From Helicobacteraceae bacterium (lineage in GTDB: Bacteria > Campylobacterota > Campylobacteria > Campylobacterales > Sulfurimonadaceae): 30,244 nt of DNA. Where the stretch lies: NCBI GenBank assembly GCA_015488855.1, contig WFMY01000070.1, positions 1 to 30,244 on the forward strand, given 5' to 3'. The position numbers were made by a program, and so were the translations under genes. Every line of letters starts with the position of its first letter. Position 1 is the first letter of the stretch. Shown one piece after another: positions 29,895 to 30,244 of this stretch. The notes under the pieces are model-generated. The model searched no databases, was not told the origin of the DNA, and saw only the letters and a program-made list of their open reading frames with translations.

Positions 29895-30244
29895 ATGAAT
29901 GTTAAAAAAGTTCTCATATTTGCATTTTTTAGTGCATTTTTAGTTATGGGTGTTTTAGAGATGAAAAGAGCAATGCCAGCACATAAAAGTGAGAGAATAT
30001 ACTTAGCTATCAAACAATATAGCCCCTATAAACTGCAAAAACGGATTGGTGGATTAGAAATTATCGATACTAGAGATGATTCAAAAGAGAAACCAAGTTC
30101 AGCAGAGGTAATGCTTAGACTCGATGAAGTGGAAGGACTATGGGGGAAAGAACACCTAAAAGTTGAAAACTCAACTGTCATTGTGATGGATGATAACAAA
30201 TCAACAATAGCAAAAATTGCTATTGAAAATAAAAAAGAGCGTGA
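29895..30244 (+). CDS. Membrane-anchored or exported protein, partial
   Basis: The gene starts with ATG directly after the stop of the siroheme synthase and runs off the right edge; about 116 residues are visible. It begins MNVKKVLIFAFFSAFLVMGVLEM, a signal or anchor, and continues with a soluble domain (KSERIYLAIKQYSPYKLQKRIGG, EVMLRLDEVEGLWGKEHL). No heme or metal motif is seen in the visible part and no family is recognised. Position in the siroheme unit suggests a link with denitrification. Confidence 0.7.
   Translation, partial: MNVKKVLIFAFFSAFLVMGVLEMKRAMPAHKSERIYLAIKQYSPYKLQKRIGGLEIIDTRDDSKEKPSSAEVMLRLDEVEGLWGKEHLKVENSTVIVMDDNKSTIAKIAIENKKER

Noticed and set aside
1..30244. tRNA, rRNA, CRISPR array, insertion sequence or prophage
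   Set aside because: No cloverleaf-like TPsiC/anticodon pattern, regular repeats or transposase/integrase-like protein was seen on reading both strands; base composition is even across the window.

Overview
The window is AT-rich DNA from what looks like a denitrifying Campylobacterota (epsilonproteobacterium), most likely a Sulfurimonas-type organism. The reasons are an atpB gene separated from the rest of the ATP synthase operon, an rsmH-ftsL-like pair followed by unrelated genes, tightly overlapping genes (many TAATG and ATGA junctions), and a cytochrome cd1 / cNOR denitrification set. This assignment is inferred from gene content and protein character; no search was run.

Positions 1-12,221 form a continuous minus-strand block of mostly housekeeping genes. 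In transcription order they are rsmH, an FtsL-like protein, an RND permease, atpB, a small membrane protein, a YwbE-family protein, gatB, a voltage-sensor-type K+ channel with an RCK domain, a second RCK protein, gpsA, an SLC13-type anion transporter, a Dabb-domain protein and an M48 peptidase cut by the window edge.

Positions 12,282-16,125 are a mixed region. It holds a membrane-anchored response regulator with a degenerate C-terminal HPt-like domain, a MIP18/DUF59 Fe-S assembly protein, a heme-copper-oxidase-like membrane protein and a Sel1-repeat protein.

Positions 16,208-30,244 are a denitrification island. One minus-strand unit starts near 21,690 and encodes a small cytochrome c, NirJ, NirF, a SUMT (NirE/CobA-type), a histidine kinase whose N-terminal domain is a metallo-beta-lactamase-fold diiron (ODP-like) sensor, and an OmpR-type response regulator. 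A second unit starts near 26,140 and encodes a small membrane protein, NorC, NorB, a 50-residue membrane protein and NirS. A third divergent pair leaves one intergenic region: NirDL plus four small exported or membrane proteins leftward, and a CysG-N type siroheme synthase plus a partial gene rightward. SUMT, CysG-N, NirDL, NirJ and NirF give most of the route from uroporphyrinogen III to heme d1 for NirS; no NirN is seen.

The strongest regulatory signal is a set of five FNR/DNR-type boxes (TTGAT-N4-ATCAA). In six promoter readings the dyad centre lies exactly 32 bp from the centre of a -10-like hexamer, the geometry of class II activation. One box appears to serve both divergent operons. These boxes join the nor-nirS, nirJ-F, nirDL and siroheme units, a lipoprotein and the Sel1 protein into one likely regulon. 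The sensor kinase embedded in the heme d1 operon is the best candidate for an undescribed gas- or redox-sensing system. No tRNA, rRNA, CRISPR or insertion sequence was recognised, and no gene-free stretch exceeds 300 bases.
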